Positions 63,001 through 64,000 of a stretch of 64,000 bases of DNA are shown here, piece after piece; positions within the stretch are counted from its first letter, which is position 1; every line of letters starts with the position of its first letter. Location of the stretch: the NCBI GenBank assembly GCA_040766105.1, contig JAXGRD010000001.1, positions 124,001 through 188,000 of the forward strand, written 5' to 3'. This stretch comes from JAXGRD01 sp040766105 (lineage in GTDB: Bacteria > Bacillota > Clostridia > Peptostreptococcales > Anaerovoracaceae). Under the pieces are notes generated by a model. The model ran no database searches and was not told where the DNA came from. It was given only the letters and a program-made list of their open reading frames with translations. A program made the translations under genes and the position numbers.

Positions 63001-63757
63001 TTGATACTCTCCCATCTTCATAATACACTTCCGCAAGATACAAGCCTTGCGGAGGGGCGGTATGTCCCGCCAAAGTTCGGTCTTTACTTTCTATCATCCG
63101 GGATACAGCCTCCGGAGGAATCTTCCCCGTCCCCACATCCAGCAGGGTTCCGGTAATAATTCTTACCATATTGTACAAAAATCCGGATCCCACAATGTCC
63201 AAAACCAGCTCATCTCCCCTTCTGGTCAAGTCCAAGGAAAACACGGTTCGCAGCGTATCTTCCTTAGGGCTCGGATTCGCCGCTTCGAAACACTTAAAAT
63301 CGTGGGTTCCGATGATTCTCTCTGCACCACGATTCATGGCAGCTTCATCAAGGGTGTCCGACACAAAGTATACGTAGTTTCTTCGAAAGGGATCCTTGCG
63401 ATTCGTGTTGGCAATGCGGTAGGTATACTTCTTTCCTTTTGCATCAAATCTGGCATGAAAGCCGGCCGGAACTTCTTCCGCACCGGTGATGCGAATGTCA
63501 GGGGGCAACAGATTACTGCCGGCGAAGGCAATTCGCTCCGTAGGTATGCTGAACTCGCCGTGAAAGGTGGCACGCTGTCCCAAAGCATGCACTCCCGCAT
63601 CGGTCCGTCCGCTGCCTTCCACTCGAATCGGCATGGCGCAGAGTTTTGACAGAACTTTTTCCACCTCGCCTTGGACGGTCTTTACATCCGGCTGCCTCTG
63701 CCATCCGCAATATCCGGTCCCATCGTATTGGATTGTCAGGAGGATGTTTCTCTCCAT
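62993..63757 (-). CDS. truA: tRNA pseudouridine(38-40) synthase
   Basis: The 254-residue enzyme has the catalytic segment GSGRTDAGVHALGQRATF with the active-site Asp, the N-terminal IQYDGTGYCGWQRQ and the C-terminal GFLYNMVRIITGTL. It modifies the anticodon arm of many tRNAs. It lies 20 nt after the yhbY stop. Confidence 0.97.
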   Translation of the reverse strand: MERNILLTIQYDGTGYCGWQRQPDVKTVQGEVEKVLSKLCAMPIRVEGSGRTDAGVHALGQRATFHGEFSIPTERIAFAGSNLLPPDIRITGAEEVPAGFHARFDAKGKKYTYRIANTNRKDPFRRNYVYFVSDTLDEAAMNRGAERIIGTHDFKCFEAANPSPKEDTLRTVFSLDLTRRGDELVLDIVGSGFLYNMVRIITGTLLDVGTGKIPPEAVSRMIESKDRTLAGHTAPPQGLYLAEVYYEDGRVSNA

Positions 63758-63777
63758 AGATGATCCCTCAAACTCCC

Positions 63778-64000
63778 CTATTTGGGAAGTACAATCTCCT
63801 TGTTATCCTTGGATTCTCTGTAAAGGATGAACTTATTGCCGATGGCTTGCACAAATTCTGCACCCAGCTCTTCCGCAAGAAAGTTGGCAACATCCTTTGC
63901 ATTGCCGTTATATCCTTCTTGGAGTTTTACCTTGACCAACTCTCTGTGCTCCAAGGCAATCTCCATTTCCTTCCGTATATTTTCAGTCAAGCCGGACTTG
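63778..64000 (-). CDS. yhbY: YhbY/CRS1 family RNA-binding protein, 5' end beyond the window
   Basis: The visible 73-codon part includes SGLTENIRKEMEIALEHREL, VKVKLQEG and GNKFILYRES, typical of the CRM domain of YhbY that binds pre-50S ribosomal particles. The frame runs out of the window at 64000; a TTG near 63990 that could be taken as a start is the family's conserved Leu. The true start lies about 25 codons further on. Confidence 0.88.
   Translation of the reverse strand, partial: KSGLTENIRKEMEIALEHRELVKVKLQEGYNGNAKDVANFLAEELGAEFVQAIGNKFILYRESKDNKEIVLPK

Noticed and set aside
63778..63990. A complete 70-residue gene starting at TTG 63990
   Set aside because: The frame continues to the window edge and the TTG is the conserved Leu of the YhbY motif, so the gene is partial.

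Overview
The window reads as a chromosomal segment of an anaerobic, amino-acid-fermenting member of the Clostridia. Promoters and ribosome sites are Gram-positive in type, there is an S-box (SAM-I) riboswitch and a sortase-type surface protein, and the centre holds an almost complete set of genes for lysine fermentation (kamA, kamB, kamC, kamD, kamE, kdd, kal). The family cannot be fixed from sequence alone; a Peptostreptococcales/Anaerovoracaceae-like organism is a guess. No rRNA, tRNA, insertion sequence, prophage or CRISPR array was seen.

Layout. 1-2.0 kb (minus): small alarmone synthetase, zinc-ribbon membrane protein, formate/nitrite channel. 2.1-6.2 kb (plus): MarR repressor and a heterodimeric ABC exporter, then a polysaccharide deacetylase and an MFS permease. 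9.1-12.3 kb (minus): S-box-controlled metK-lysC-ygjP-like operon. 12.4-15.1 kb (minus): hydantoinase/dihydropyrimidinase and N-carbamoyl amidohydrolase, with the 3' stump of a lost upstream gene. 15.2-16.9 kb (minus): NifX-like protein with DUF134 regulator, and LytTR regulator with DUF3021 membrane protein. 17.1-26.9 kb: mixed genes (unknown 392-aa protein, beta-lactamase-like hydrolase, ferredoxin-type aldo/keto reductase, saccharopine-dehydrogenase-like protein, AraC regulator, AlaX-type editing protein, sortase-anchored protein), with a cluster of DnaA boxes at 23.8-23.96 kb.

27.4-37.6 kb is the most interesting region. A leftward operon kdd-kamA-kamB-kamC-kamD-kamE and a rightward gene kal flank a sigma-54 activator gene. 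The first 340 or so residues of that activator are a divergent copy of the pathway enzyme Kdd in which the glycine-rich nucleotide-binding loop is lost. Good -24/-12 promoters precede both kdd and kal. Two palindromes 32 bp apart lie just upstream of the kdd promoter, and a degenerate copy overlaps the activator's own -10. This looks like a metabolite-sensing switch built from a pathway enzyme. A third -24/-12 promoter precedes a putrescine aminotransferase gene at 45.5 kb. The gene for 3-keto-5-aminohexanoate cleavage enzyme (kce) is not in the window.

37.6-54 kb: pseudouridine synthase, an unannotated 52-codon gene, Rrf2 regulator, ThrE-like exporter, scpAB, DMT transporter, mtnA, patA, COG2426 membrane protein, F420-ligase-like protein, copper ATPase divergent from feoAB (with a palindrome in the shared promoter and an unusual FeoB G domain), an NMT1-type binding lipoprotein and another DMT transporter. 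54-61 kb (minus): complete F1Fo ATP synthase operon atpI-B-E-F-H-A-G-D-C whose c subunit carries a sodium-binding signature. 61-64 kb (minus): MATE exporter, dCMP deaminase, truA and a yhbY gene cut by the window edge.
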